Notes: generated from the letters alone by a model not told the origin. DNA of 64,000 bases from Flagellimonas alvinocaridis (GCF_004916895.1 NZ_SNTZ01000008.1:50594-114593); one strand, 5' to 3'. Counted from the stretch's first letter, positions 17,915-27,412 are shown. Made by a program: numbers and translations.

Positions 17915-19327
17915 CTACAATATTTTAGGGTTGATAGCCAAGCTCTTGAACAATTTTGCCTTTGTATGGAAAAACTTGTTCTCCATTTCGTTACGCTTTA
18001 AGTAGGTATCTATAAGTCTGCTCTCTCTGGAATTGATCAAGAAAAGAGAACTTTCCCCAAAACTGAATTTTCGTTCTTCAGCTTTTAACAATGTGGTATA
18101 ATCCGTTACAATATCTGCGATCAATTGGTTTTGGACTTCATAGGATTCCAATTCCCCATAAATGGCAATTACCTTGTTTTGTAGTGACACCTGTGCATTG
18201 TCCCGCTCAAACTCGGCATCCATAAGTTTAAATTTGGCCAATTTTAAATCACCTCTTTCTTTTCTTAAAAAAAGTGGGAACTGAAACGTAACGCCGCCTT
18301 TAAAATTATCCACGAGAAGGGAGTTTATCCTATCCGGTGTTTCAGTAATGAAATTATACTCTACATCCAGTTTGGGGAGCAGTTTGTTGGCTTTTAGCCG
18401 TTTATCCACTAAAAGCTGTTCTATTTTAAATTCCAAGGAACGTAGCTTGGGATGGTTTTCCATACTGAAACTGTCCAAGGGTTTGCCCAAAATCTCCAAT
18501 ACATCATCTATCTGGCTTGCGGTTTCCAAGTCTGGTCCCACTTCGGGTTGTAATTCCACAGGAACCTCGTTTATCCATAAAAAATTAGAGAGTTCAAGCG
18601 ATTTTTTCAATAACTCCACCTTACTCTGCTCATATCCCAAAGCGCGGTTTCTTACCGCTATTTTGGCTTCCACAGTATCTATCATAGCCACATCGCCAGC
18701 CAAGGCACTTTGGCGAACGCCTTGAAACCGGGTTTGGGCGTTGCCCAAAAAATCCTTGAAAACCAATGCATCCCGATATGCCTTCAACCAATCAAAATAA
18801 GCAGCTGACGCATGGTAGAGTACCTCATTGACCATAATATCCTGATCTGCCTTGGTCTGCTCCCTATACAGTTTGGCCTTTCGCAAGGTGGCCATACGTT
18901 CGTTGATCCAAAATCCTTTTCCCAAAGACATGGATATACCCGCACTGTACAAGCCATCTTCGGGAAGGGTTTCATCAGGGTTTAGGTAAGCCCCTTCGCG
19001 TTGATCAAAACTTCCTTTTAACTCAATGCCAAACCATGTAGGTATCTTGAAAGTTGTGTTGAGACGGTCCCAATATTCGGTTCCCTTGAACTCTTTCCGG
19101 TCATAATCCACTTCAATCTTTGGGTCAAAGCCTCCCCTAGCCTTCATTAAATTGGCCTGACCTACGTTTAATGTCAATTGGGCTTGTTTTGCAATGGGGT
19201 GGTACTTTTTAACATACCCTAAATATTCTTTGAACCCTAACACCAAGCTATCCTGCTGTGCAGAAGCTCCAAAAACCATGAAGAAACAAATACCTATAAA
19301 AATCCGTATTTTACTTCTTTTCTCCAT
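17915..19327 (-). CDS. TolC family outer-membrane efflux protein
   Basis: The start at 19327 begins a clear signal peptide (IRIFIGICFFMVFGASAQ), and this ATG lies inside the last codons of the upstream hlyD-like gene, a 17-base overlap. The 470-residue mature-type protein has long amphipathic helices with the repeated layout of outer membrane efflux proteins. It should form the trimeric outer-membrane channel for the ABC/HlyD pair encoded upstream. No lipobox is present, so it is not lipid-anchored. Confidence 0.87.
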   Translation of the reverse strand: MEKRSKIRIFIGICFFMVFGASAQQDSLVLGFKEYLGYVKKYHPIAKQAQLTLNVGQANLMKARGGFDPKIEVDYDRKEFKGTEYWDRLNTTFKIPTWFGIELKGSFDQREGAYLNPDETLPEDGLYSAGISMSLGKGFWINERMATLRKAKLYREQTKADQDIMVNEVLYHASAAYFDWLKAYRDALVFKDFLGNAQTRFQGVRQSALAGDVAMIDTVEAKIAVRNRALGYEQSKVELLKKSLELSNFLWINEVPVELQPEVGPDLETASQIDDVLEILGKPLDSFSMENHPKLRSLEFKIEQLLVDKRLKANKLLPKLDVEYNFITETPDRINSLLVDNFKGGVTFQFPLFLRKERGDLKLAKFKLMDAEFERDNAQVSLQNKVIAIYGELESYEVQNQLIADIVTDYTTLLKAEERKFSFGESSLFLINSRESRLIDTYLKRNEMENKFFHTKAKLFKSLAINPKIL

Positions 19328-20663
19328 CCTTGTTTGTGTTTTGGGGTTGATAGTAATTTGGCGGGAAGCCGTTGAGCTGCCTCCACAGTTCAAACCAAAT
19401 GGGGACATCTTCCAAAAGAGCCATGGTCATGGCGCCCGACCCTACCCTAATATCCTTGGGCCATGGAACATCTTCCTCATCCGGCGCCAACAACACACGA
19501 TATTTTCCATTGGTACTTATAAAAGTCTCTATGGCCACTATCTTTCCACCGAAAGTACCATAGGAGACATTGGGCCAACCACTGAAAACCAAGGCAGGCC
19601 ACCCATCAAACTGAATACGCACCTTTTCTCCCAAGTTGACAAGCGGTAGGTCTATGGGATTCACATAGGTTTCAACCGCCAGATCGTATTCCGAAGGCAT
19701 AATTCCCACCAAACGGTCACCTTCCTTAAAAGTTTCCCCTATTCCGGATTGGATGGCTTTATTGATATAGCCATTTTGTGGGGCCCTTATATAAAGTAGG
19801 CTGTTCCGCATTTCGTAGTTGGTGTACTCATTTTCCAATTTCGTCACTTGGGCCTCGGAGTCAAATTGGTTGGATTGGGCCGTGAACAGATCGCTCTGCG
19901 CCTTGGAAATCTTATCGGTATATTCTGCCTGTACCCTGTTGATTTCGACCTGGGCATTAATGACCTCATTCTTGCTGGCCAACCATTTATTTTCCTGTGA
20001 AACCAACTTTGCTTGTGTTTCTTGGAGCTTCAACCGCTTTTCTTCCAAATCGGTCACTGCTTTCAACCCTTCATTTTCCAACTGTACCACCCGATCATAT
20101 TGTCTTTGGGCAATAGCGATATTGGTCTTGGCTGCTTCAAGGTCAATACTATCGCTTTTTACCTTTAATTTAGATTGTTCCCATTTGTTCTTTGCCTGCT
20201 CCAGTTTTAATCCGCGCTCTTGGGTCAAGGCCCTGATCTGTGTTTCTAAAGCCTTTACCTTTTCTTGGTACGAGGTCACGGCCATTGACTTTGCCTTGAT
20301 CTGTTTTCCGGTGCGCTCTACCAAACTGGGGTCAAAGTATTCACTCTTTACTTCGGAGATGTGGAGAATCGTGTCTCCTTTTTCCACATAGTCCCCTTCC
20401 CGAACATACCATTTTTCTATACGCCCCGGGATTGGAGATTGAATGGTCTGCGGTCGTTGATCTGGGGTCAATGTGGTTAGATAGCCCCGACCAGATATCG
20501 TCTGGGTCCATGGGAGAAAAAGAATCCCCAAAAGGATTATGGAAAATACAGCCAAAAACCTATTGAACTGCTTGTAATGTCGTTTGTGGATAACCTTGGC
20601 ACCTGCCCGGAATCTGGATAAGTCCACTTTTTGATTCAACTTGTTATGTGAAATGTTCAGCAT
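19311..20663 (-). CDS. HlyD family membrane fusion protein
   Basis: This 450-residue protein has one N-terminal membrane helix (about 36-56, FLAVFSIILLGILFLPW). A lipoyl-type half follows (QSPIPGRIEKWYVREGDYVEKGD), then a long coiled-coil hairpin from about 100 to 270 and the second lipoyl half (LYIRAPQNGYINKA). It would link the inner-membrane ABC protein to the TolC channel. It starts 5 bases after the ABC gene. The cargo is not evident: there is no peptidase domain in the ABC protein and no toxin or bacteriocin-like gene next to the operon. Confidence 0.9.
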   Translation of the reverse strand: MLNISHNKLNQKVDLSRFRAGAKVIHKRHYKQFNRFLAVFSIILLGILFLPWTQTISGRGYLTTLTPDQRPQTIQSPIPGRIEKWYVREGDYVEKGDTILHISEVKSEYFDPSLVERTGKQIKAKSMAVTSYQEKVKALETQIRALTQERGLKLEQAKNKWEQSKLKVKSDSIDLEAAKTNIAIAQRQYDRVVQLENEGLKAVTDLEEKRLKLQETQAKLVSQENKWLASKNEVINAQVEINRVQAEYTDKISKAQSDLFTAQSNQFDSEAQVTKLENEYTNYEMRNSLLYIRAPQNGYINKAIQSGIGETFKEGDRLVGIMPSEYDLAVETYVNPIDLPLVNLGEKVRIQFDGWPALVFSGWPNVSYGTFGGKIVAIETFISTNGKYRVLLAPDEEDVPWPKDIRVGSGAMTMALLEDVPIWFELWRQLNGFPPNYYQPQNTNKDGEKK

Positions 20664-20668
20664 GGTCC

Positions 20669-22336
20669 TTAACTTGGATTGATCAATTTTCCATTTTCTA
20701 TGGTCAATATCCTATTGCATCGACCTACCCATTTTGGGTTCTCACTTACAACCACCAAGGCCCATCCATTCGAAGGATCAGTCAGGAAATCCATTACTTG
20801 TTCTGCTTCTTTTTCTTCAAATTGGTCCAATGGGTCCTTAAGGATCAAGAGCTTTGGTCGGTGCACTACACTACGGGCCAAAACAATTTTCTTTGAAATG
20901 GTGTGGGGAATCTTTTTCCCTTCGGGATAAAGCATGGTCTGGAGTCCATGGGGTTGTTCCTTTACAAATTGTGTAAGGCCTGTTTTCTCCAATACCCAGT
21001 ATACATCTTCCATGGGAATACTCTTGTTGTCAAAAGTGATATTCTCCAAAATGGTACCTTCAAACGGATATTCTTCTGTTAACGATTGCCCTAAAAGTGA
21101 GCGATATTCGTTAAGATATATCCCTTGGAGCGCTACATTGTTCACATAAATCTTGCCTTCATTGGGTTCATGAATCCCCGCAATTAATCGAAGTAGTGTA
21201 GATCGCCCCGATCCGCTGGTGCCTTTTAGCAAAATAGCACATTGGGGAGTTATGGTAAACGATATGCCGTTCAAGATTTTCTTGTCCCTTCCCGGAACTC
21301 TGAAGGTCACATCCTGAAGTTCTACCGTGAGCCCATTAGTACCATCAAAGGGTGTTTCGCCCTGTTGCGGTTCCATTTCCTTGTCCACTACCTGTCCCAT
21401 TTTTTCAAGGGAGGTCAATAGATCATAAAAGGTCTCCAGTCCTAAAATGAGTTTCTCAACCGAGCCAATTACCAACAGAATGATAATCTCTGCCGCTACA
21501 AACTGACCTATGTTCATTTGTTGGTCCAATACCAAAAGTCCTCCAATCAACAGCAAACCTGCCGTAACCAGCACTTTAAATCCTATCATCTGGATGAATT
21601 GCAGCACCAATATCCTAAAGTGACTTTCCCGTGCATCCAAATAATGAGCCACTAGATGATCATTCCTGTCCATGGCGTGCGACGTCTTCCCGGAAAGTTT
21701 AAAGCTGATGATCGATCGGGAAATTTCCTGGATCCAATGGGCCACTCTATACTTATGTTGGGACTCCTCCAAACTGGTCTCCAAACCCTTTTGGGCCGTA
21801 AACTTGAGCACCACATATATTAAGAGTACCAAGAGTAATCCATATAGAATAAAAAATGGGTGGTAAAAAGACAGTAACAAAAGACCAAATACAATTTGTA
21901 ACAATGCAGCGGGAAAATCAATCAGTATTTTGGAGAGTGATTTTTGAATCGTGAGCGTATCAAAAAAACGATTGGCCAATTCTGGCGGATAATGGTTGCT
22001 GAATTCGCTCATCTTGATTTTCGGAAACCGATAGGCAAACTCAAATGAAGACCTAGTAAATATCTTTTGTTGAACGTTTTCTATGATTCTGATCTGCATT
22101 AGTTGCAAGGCGCCGACAAAGGCTACCCCAACGGTCACCAAAACTACAAGAACCACCCATGAGGTACTTATCTGAGCACCTTGTATGAGATTGATGATTG
22201 CTTGAATTCCCAATGGAAGGGAAAGATTGACCAATCCAGCAAAAATTGCATAGTAAAATACCTGAAAGATATCCTTCTTATCCAAGGTAAGCATGCCCAT
22301 CAGTCGTTGCCATGCCGTTAGAATGTTCTTAGCCAT
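20669..22336 (-). CDS. ABC exporter-type protein with degenerate nucleotide-binding domain
   Basis: This 555-residue protein has an N-terminal six-helix exporter domain (about 25-305) and a C-terminal ABC domain. The domain has lost key residues. Walker A reads GTSGSGRST with Arg378 in place of Lys. Walker B reads LLILKDP with Lys500 for the Asp and Asp501 for the catalytic Glu. The LSGGQ signature is replaced by HTISKK, and the switch His by VVSEN. The Q-loop Gln (LLGQSL) remains. ATP hydrolysis is therefore doubtful. It overlaps the end of tetR by 8 bases and precedes hlyD and tolC, so it belongs to a tripartite export operon. Confidence 0.88.
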   Translation of the reverse strand: MAKNILTAWQRLMGMLTLDKKDIFQVFYYAIFAGLVNLSLPLGIQAIINLIQGAQISTSWVVLVVLVTVGVAFVGALQLMQIRIIENVQQKIFTRSSFEFAYRFPKIKMSEFSNHYPPELANRFFDTLTIQKSLSKILIDFPAALLQIVFGLLLLSFYHPFFILYGLLLVLLIYVVLKFTAQKGLETSLEESQHKYRVAHWIQEISRSIISFKLSGKTSHAMDRNDHLVAHYLDARESHFRILVLQFIQMIGFKVLVTAGLLLIGGLLVLDQQMNIGQFVAAEIIILLVIGSVEKLILGLETFYDLLTSLEKMGQVVDKEMEPQQGETPFDGTNGLTVELQDVTFRVPGRDKKILNGISFTITPQCAILLKGTSGSGRSTLLRLIAGIHEPNEGKIYVNNVALQGIYLNEYRSLLGQSLTEEYPFEGTILENITFDNKSIPMEDVYWVLEKTGLTQFVKEQPHGLQTMLYPEGKKIPHTISKKIVLARSVVHRPKLLILKDPLDQFEEKEAEQVMDFLTDPSNGWALVVVSENPKWVGRCNRILTIENGKLINPS

Positions 22337-23015
22337 TGGGCTTTGCTTTTAAAGTTCTAAAAATCAAGTCTGTAAAATATTCGGTTGGGGTTACCGTTTC
22401 GTTGCAATTGGTAAGTGCAGGGAAGTGTTCTTTCAAAAAAAACTGGTGCAAGGTTCCTTCCATGACCATACTGGCCAAACTGGATGGATATGGGTATTCT
22501 GAATCTACAGCAATAATCATCTCACTGAGCCTATCCACCAATCGTTTATAAATGGCAAAATACCCTTGTTTGTTTTCATTGTCTACCTCTTTGGTAAGAT
22601 ATGATTTGGAGTACTCATTAATTACGATTTTGTTCAATATCACTTCATTGATGTGGGTAAATGATTCATCTTCCTCAACAGTCTGGGCAAGTATTTCCAT
22701 AGCTTTTTGCAATTTTTCAACACTATCCGAAATACCATGCGTTGCAAATACCAACTTATATTCTGTCCAACCCCAATACCATGAAGCCAAATAGAGCAAC
22801 AACTTGTGTTTGTTCTCAAAATAACGATAAATGGAGCTTTCATTGGAGCCAATCTTTGTTCCCAACTTTTTAAAGGTGAAACTTTCAAAACCAACTTCAT
22901 CTATCATGAGAATACCCTGTTCAATGATTTTTTTTCCCAAGGAAGATGATTCAGGGTCCTTCACATAGAGTTTTTCATTGATTCCCATCTTAAGCGACTG
23001 CATCAACCTATCCAT
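22329..23015 (-). CDS. TetR family transcriptional regulator
   Basis: This 228-residue protein has a TetR-type N-terminal DNA-binding domain. The helix-turn-helix lies around residues 45-70 (FTFKKLGTKIGSNESSIYRYF), and a helical ligand-binding domain without clear family assignment follows. It is the first gene of the ABC-HlyD-TolC operon and overlaps the ABC gene by 8 bases. It presumably represses its own operon; a perfect 13-base palindrome sits directly against its -7 promoter element. Confidence 0.92.
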   Translation of the reverse strand: MDRLMQSLKMGINEKLYVKDPESSSLGKKIIEQGILMIDEVGFESFTFKKLGTKIGSNESSIYRYFENKHKLLLYLASWYWGWTEYKLVFATHGISDSVEKLQKAMEILAQTVEEDESFTHINEVILNKIVINEYSKSYLTKEVDNENKQGYFAIYKRLVDRLSEMIIAVDSEYPYPSSLASMVMEGTLHQFFLKEHFPALTNCNETVTPTEYFTDLIFRTLKAKPNG

Positions 23016-23041
23016 ACTTCATATTTTAAACCTAATAATCG

Positions 23042-23049
23042 CAAATATA
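23042..23049 (-). promoter_or_regulatory. -7 promoter element of the tetR-ABC-hlyD-tolC operon
   Basis: The minus strand reads TATATTTG, an exact match to TAnnTTTG, 27 bases upstream of the tetR start codon. It touches the palindrome at 23050-23062. Confidence 0.55.
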
Positions 23050-23062
23050 ATAGTATTACTAT
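23050..23062. promoter_or_regulatory. Candidate TetR operator (13-base palindrome)
   Basis: ATAGTA-T-TACTAT is a perfect inverted repeat around a central base. It lies between the presumed -33 and -7 elements of the tetR operon, where binding of a dimeric repressor would block RNA polymerase. No second copy was noticed elsewhere in the window. Assignment to this TetR protein rests on position only. Confidence 0.45.
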
Positions 23063-23305
23063 CATAATATAATAGTTTAACTTTCAATTAACTTTATGTA
23101 GTGAGTACAATAAGAATCCCATGTGATAACCTAATACCCAAATAAGGGTAGTGAAAATAGAACGCGTTTTAAAACACCTTTTTAATCAGTTTTGGTTATC
23201 CATAGCCTATCAGAAAAAAGCATTGAAGTGTCAATATTTTTTTAAAGGGAAAGTTCGTATAATTGTATTTGTGTATTTTTAACACAAAAAGTCAAGCTGA
23301 ACAAT

Positions 23306-24103
23306 ATGCGCACAAATAGACCAACTGATAAAACCCTTGTAGACGCTTTCAAATCTACCTCCCATGAACCAAAAAGAGCCCTATTGTTGCTCTGCATGCT
23401 TTGTTTTGTGCCATTTTTGGTATGGTGCCAAGATGCTCCTACCAAAAAGTTACTTGTTTTTTCCAAAACCAAAGGCTTTCGCCATGAATCCATTGAGGTG
23501 GGCATTGATGCCTTACAAAAACTGGGGAGTGAGAATGGCATCAAGGTTGAAGTGACTGAAAAATCCAAATGGTTCAACTCCAAAAAACTCAAGGAGTATG
23601 ATGCCGTCCTCTTTCTAAGCACTAGTGGAAATGTATTTAACCGAAAGCAAGAGACCGCTTTCAAGAACTTCATACAATCTGGTGGAGGTTTTATGGGAAT
23701 CCACGGGGCATCCACAACAGAATATGAATGGGATTGGTATGGCAAACTGATCGGTGGTTATTTTGATGGGCATCCAGAACCCCAGGAAGCCACACTCATT
23801 GTGCATGACAACACGCATTTGTCTACCCAACATTTATCCGAAACCTGGGAACGTTTTGACGAATGGTACAATTTTAGGTGGATGGATGAGAATTTCAATC
23901 TCCTTATTTCTGTGGATGAGTCCACCTATACAGGCGGAAAGCACAAAAACGTGCATCCCATATCATGGTACAAGCCCTTTGAAGGTGGACGAATGTTTTA
24001 TACCGCTTTGGGCCACACCAAGGAATCCTATTCTGATGAACGTTTTTTAAATCATGTTTTAGGAGGTATCCTTTACGTTATGGGCAAATCCGAAAGTGAA
24101 TAA
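23306..24103 (+). CDS. ThuA domain protein, exported
   Basis: This 265-residue protein has an internal-style signal sequence (ALLLLCMLCFVPFLVWCQ, about 25-43). A ThuA-like glutamine-amidotransferase fold follows, with KGFRHESI, AVLFLSTSGNVF, GGGFMGIHGAST and the GGRMFYTALGHT end block. ThuA proteins are linked to sugar (trehalose, sucrose) utilisation, and in Bacteroidota they commonly occur with PQQ-type sugar dehydrogenases, as here. Neither the enzymatic activity nor the substrate is established. The next gene starts 13 bases after the stop. Confidence 0.87.
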   Translation: MRTNRPTDKTLVDAFKSTSHEPKRALLLLCMLCFVPFLVWCQDAPTKKLLVFSKTKGFRHESIEVGIDALQKLGSENGIKVEVTEKSKWFNSKKLKEYDAVLFLSTSGNVFNRKQETAFKNFIQSGGGFMGIHGASTTEYEWDWYGKLIGGYFDGHPEPQEATLIVHDNTHLSTQHLSETWERFDEWYNFRWMDENFNLLISVDESTYTGGKHKNVHPISWYKPFEGGRMFYTALGHTKESYSDERFLNHVLGGILYVMGKSESE

Positions 24104-24116
24104 AACTCCTCCCAGT

Positions 24117-25901
24117 ATGTCGACCCAAATGCAACCAATCCCTGCAAAAGATAACTCTGTCTATCCATGGATGACTTTTGTGTTGCTCATTGGAATTATT
24201 TTTGCCTCAGGATGCAAATCTGAAAAGGAACCTAAATGGAACGGAGACATCATCCAGGGTAAAGCCTTATTTAATCAATATTGCGCTTCTTGCCATGATT
24301 TGAGGATGAATGGCATGGGACCAAAGTTGGGAGGAATAACCGCAGTAGTTGAAAAAGATTGGCTTCTGCAGTTTGTACAGAATCCCGAAAAACTTATTAA
24401 AGACAAGGATGAACGGGCAACAAAGCTGTTCGATGAGTATAAAAGTTATATGCCATCCTTTTCCTTTCTGCCGCAAGAAGAGGTGGAATCCATACTTACC
24501 TATATCCATAAAACATCGGATAGTTTGGGATTAACCTTTGACAGCAGTGAAGCAGAGATTTCAAAAAGTGAAGATTCCTCCCAAAGAACCGAACCGGACT
24601 TAAGTACGATTCCAAAAGTACAACACTCCAACTTATCCATTGTGCTGGAGGATTTCATGAAAATGCCCAAAACTGGGGAAAACCCACCTTCCAGATTGGC
24701 CAGTATGCGCTCCGTTCCCTTGGAGAATGGAGAGTCACTGCTTTTTCTCCATGATCAAAGAGGAAGTATCTACCAATTGCAAAACGGAAAGGCCACCGTT
24801 TTTCTCAACCTAAAGGATAGAACAGACAACTTTATAGATGGTCCGGGGCTTGCATCGGGGCTTGGCAACTTTACCTTCCACCCAGAGTATTTAAAAAATG
24901 GGAAGATCTATACCATACATACTGAAAAACCGCAAGGTATTGCACCTGACTTTCCATTGGGAGAAGGAATGGAAGTGGCCATGCAATGGATTCTTACCGA
25001 ATGGGTGAACAGTGATCCCGCACAACCCATTTTCCAAGGAAGCAGGAAAGAACTGCTCCGAATTGATGTACCCACCCGATTGCATGGTATGCAGGACATT
25101 ATTTTTTCAAACGTCACTGATCAAAACGACCCAGATTATGGTATGTTATATCTGGGCATTGGAGATGGGGGTGCTACTATTGCAGGCTATCCAGAGTTAT
25201 GTCATAGCATCCACTCCCCTCTTGGTACCATCCTTAGAATAGACCCCAAAGGGAACAATTCCAGAAACGGAAAATATGGAATCCCAAAGGATAATCCTTA
25301 TGCCAACAGTAACGACGGTGAAGTATGGAAAGAAATATATGCTTACGGGTTTAGAAATCCGCATCGGATTACCTGGATCGGGAAGGGAGAAAACGCTCGC
25401 CTTGTCGCAGCAGATGTGGGAGAATTGACCGTGGAAGAAATCAATGTGGTAAAGCCGGGCAGTGATTATGGATGGAACGAACGTGAGGGGTATTTTGGAA
25501 TCAATCCGAAAAAAATGAAAGAACTTTATACCCTTTCCCAAAGCGATATGAGGTATGAACTTCCTTATGCACTCTTTGGCCATGAAACCGGGAATGCCAT
25601 TTCTGGAGGTTATGTCTATGAAGGTCCCATCAAAGAACTAAACAATCACTACATTTTTGGGGATATTGTCCAAGGAAAAGTCTTTTTTCTCAATGCGGTT
25701 TCAACGCAGCCACAACCTGTTCCCATCAAAGAACTTGGCGTGTTTTATAATGGGAAACATACCAATTTTAAAAAAATCGTTGGAAACTCTCGGACAGATC
25801 TTCGCATAGGAAAGGATGGGAAAGGAAATTTCTACACGATGAACAAAGCAGATGGCACTATCCGAAAAATTACAGGAGTAGTACCCCATAAGACTCCATA
25901 A
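24117..25901 (+). CDS. Cytochrome c-glucose/sorbosone dehydrogenase fusion lipoprotein
   Basis: The start is set at the ATG at 24117; a GTG at 24096 in the same frame would overlap thuA by 8 bases. A lipoprotein signal (WMTFVLLIGIIFASGCKSE) is followed by a small cytochrome c domain with CASCH and YMPSFSF (His/Met ligands). A six-bladed GSDH propeller follows from about residue 160, with GLASGLGNFTFHP, GDGGATI, AYGFRNPHRI and the GSDYGW motif. It should oxidise a sugar in the periplasm using PQQ and pass electrons to its own haem. It forms a pair with the ThuA gene. Confidence 0.9.
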   Translation: MSTQMQPIPAKDNSVYPWMTFVLLIGIIFASGCKSEKEPKWNGDIIQGKALFNQYCASCHDLRMNGMGPKLGGITAVVEKDWLLQFVQNPEKLIKDKDERATKLFDEYKSYMPSFSFLPQEEVESILTYIHKTSDSLGLTFDSSEAEISKSEDSSQRTEPDLSTIPKVQHSNLSIVLEDFMKMPKTGENPPSRLASMRSVPLENGESLLFLHDQRGSIYQLQNGKATVFLNLKDRTDNFIDGPGLASGLGNFTFHPEYLKNGKIYTIHTEKPQGIAPDFPLGEGMEVAMQWILTEWVNSDPAQPIFQGSRKELLRIDVPTRLHGMQDIIFSNVTDQNDPDYGMLYLGIGDGGATIAGYPELCHSIHSPLGTILRIDPKGNNSRNGKYGIPKDNPYANSNDGEVWKEIYAYGFRNPHRITWIGKGENARLVAADVGELTVEEINVVKPGSDYGWNEREGYFGINPKKMKELYTLSQSDMRYELPYALFGHETGNAISGGYVYEGPIKELNNHYIFGDIVQGKVFFLNAVSTQPQPVPIKELGVFYNGKHTNFKKIVGNSRTDLRIGKDGKGNFYTMNKADGTIRKITGVVPHKTP

Positions 25902-26116
25902 CTCCTAGCTGGAAAGAACATAGAAATAAGCTTTGCACTTCAAATTTTAAGCAAGAATCCATAATTCTCTGGTGTACATCGATGTGCCATCCTTTTATCA
26001 AGCAAGCATCCAACCAAAACATTGATTTACAGATAAAAATGTGCCCTGAACGACATAAATTCTTTTGCGCATATTAAATGTCACTATATTTATGACCACA
26101 TAAAAATAACAACATT

Positions 26117-27406
26117 TTGAAACCTAATAAATCAGAAAAAGGAACAACTCAAAAATTTTCTATCTTACATAAGCTTTGGGCTATACTATTATCTGTGGGT
26201 CCAGGTATTTTTTGTATCGGGTACACTATAGGGACTGGAAGCGTAACAGCAATGATAAAAGCGGGGAGCATGTATGGCATGCAATTGCTGTGGGTCTTAT
26301 GTTTAAGTGCCTTTTTCTCATGGATTTTAATGGATGCCTATGGTCGTTTTGCCGTGGTGACAGGCAAAACTGCCATGAATGCTTTTAAGAGCCATCTTAA
26401 GTGGGGGAAAATCCTAGCCGTTTTCACTATTGCAGGTGTTGTCATGGGACAATGGAGCTCACTTTCCGGTATATTGGGTTTGACAAGCAATGCTCTTTAT
26501 GAATTCATGCGTATGTTTTTTCCAAGCTTGAATGAAAATAATTATTGGGCCGTATTGGCAATATCCATTCTGCTCATTGCCATCATGTACATTTTTTTAT
26601 TAGTGGGCAAGTATTCATTCTTCGAGAAAATTTTGGTTGTTTTTGTGACACTCATGGGATTATCTTTTATTCTTTCCATGTTTATGGTTTTGCCTTCTAC
26701 TGAAGATATTGTAAAGGGTTTGATTCCTCGGATTCCTCCTGGTGGCAACTTAATGGTTGCTGCATTTGTGGGAACTACCATGGCAGCCCCAACCTTTGTG
26801 GTACGTCCCATTTTATTGAAGGAAAAGGGATGGGGCACTTCCAATTTAAGCGATCAACGAAAAGATGCCTTGGTTTCTGCATTTTTTCTTTTGACCATTT
26901 CCGCAACCATAATGATTGCTGCCACCGGGGCCTTGTTTTATGATGGAAAAGTTGTTACCAACGTACTGGATATGGTTCAGGCTTTGGAGCCAGTAGCTGG
27001 TAAAATGGCTGTAGCCGTATTTATGATGGGCGCCATGAGTGCTGGAATATCATCCATATTCCCTATTCTTATGGTGCTACCTTTGCTGATCAGTGATTAT
27101 AAAAGCGGGAAAATGGAGACCAAAACCCCTACCTTCAAAATTTTAGTGGCCATAGCCTGTTTGGTTGGACTAATTGTCCCTATACTGGGTGCCAACCCCA
27201 TCGTTGCCCAAATAGCCACTCAAGTTGCCAATGTTTTTGTACTTCCATTGGTCATCGGTGGGATAATTGTATTGATCAACAGTAAAAAACTCATGGGTAC
27301 ACAAAGTGCAAACCTGTTCATGAACATAAGTTTGGTAACTGCATTCTGCTTTTCACTGATCATATCCTATAAGGCCGTGATTGCACTGACGGACTTTTTA
27401 AACTGA
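26117..27406 (+). CDS. Nramp superfamily transporter lacking the metal-binding motifs
   Basis: This protein of about 429 residues has some 11 hydrophobic segments. Its N-terminus aligns with Nramp TM1 (LSVGPGIFCIGYTIGTGSV), but the metal-binding DPGN is replaced by GTGS at residues 39-42. The TM6 MPH motif is also absent (MAAPTF near residue 220). A divalent-metal function is therefore doubtful. The only usable start codons are TTG at 26117 or ATT just before; an in-frame stop at 26093 rules out an ATG further upstream. It converges with KDPG aldolase and KDG kinase genes, which may hint at an organic substrate. Confidence 0.8.
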   Translation: MKPNKSEKGTTQKFSILHKLWAILLSVGPGIFCIGYTIGTGSVTAMIKAGSMYGMQLLWVLCLSAFFSWILMDAYGRFAVVTGKTAMNAFKSHLKWGKILAVFTIAGVVMGQWSSLSGILGLTSNALYEFMRMFFPSLNENNYWAVLAISILLIAIMYIFLLVGKYSFFEKILVVFVTLMGLSFILSMFMVLPSTEDIVKGLIPRIPPGGNLMVAAFVGTTMAAPTFVVRPILLKEKGWGTSNLSDQRKDALVSAFFLLTISATIMIAATGALFYDGKVVTNVLDMVQALEPVAGKMAVAVFMMGAMSAGISSIFPILMVLPLLISDYKSGKMETKTPTFKILVAIACLVGLIVPILGANPIVAQIATQVANVFVLPLVIGGIIVLINSKKLMGTQSANLFMNISLVTAFCFSLIISYKAVIALTDFLN

Positions 27407-27412
27407 TACCAA

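Noticed and set aside
19819..20391. A 190-codon open frame on the plus strand opposite the HlyD gene
   Set aside because: It is fully antisense to a well-supported coiled-coil protein gene, has a Ser/Cys/Phe-rich composition typical of a reversed Lys/Glu-rich helix, and no ribosome site or family signature.
25902..26116. Possible metal riboswitch upstream of the Nramp-like gene
   Set aside because: No paired stems or conserved loop resembling an Mn2+ (yybP-ykoY) or other riboswitch could be drawn, and the transporter lacks metal motifs.
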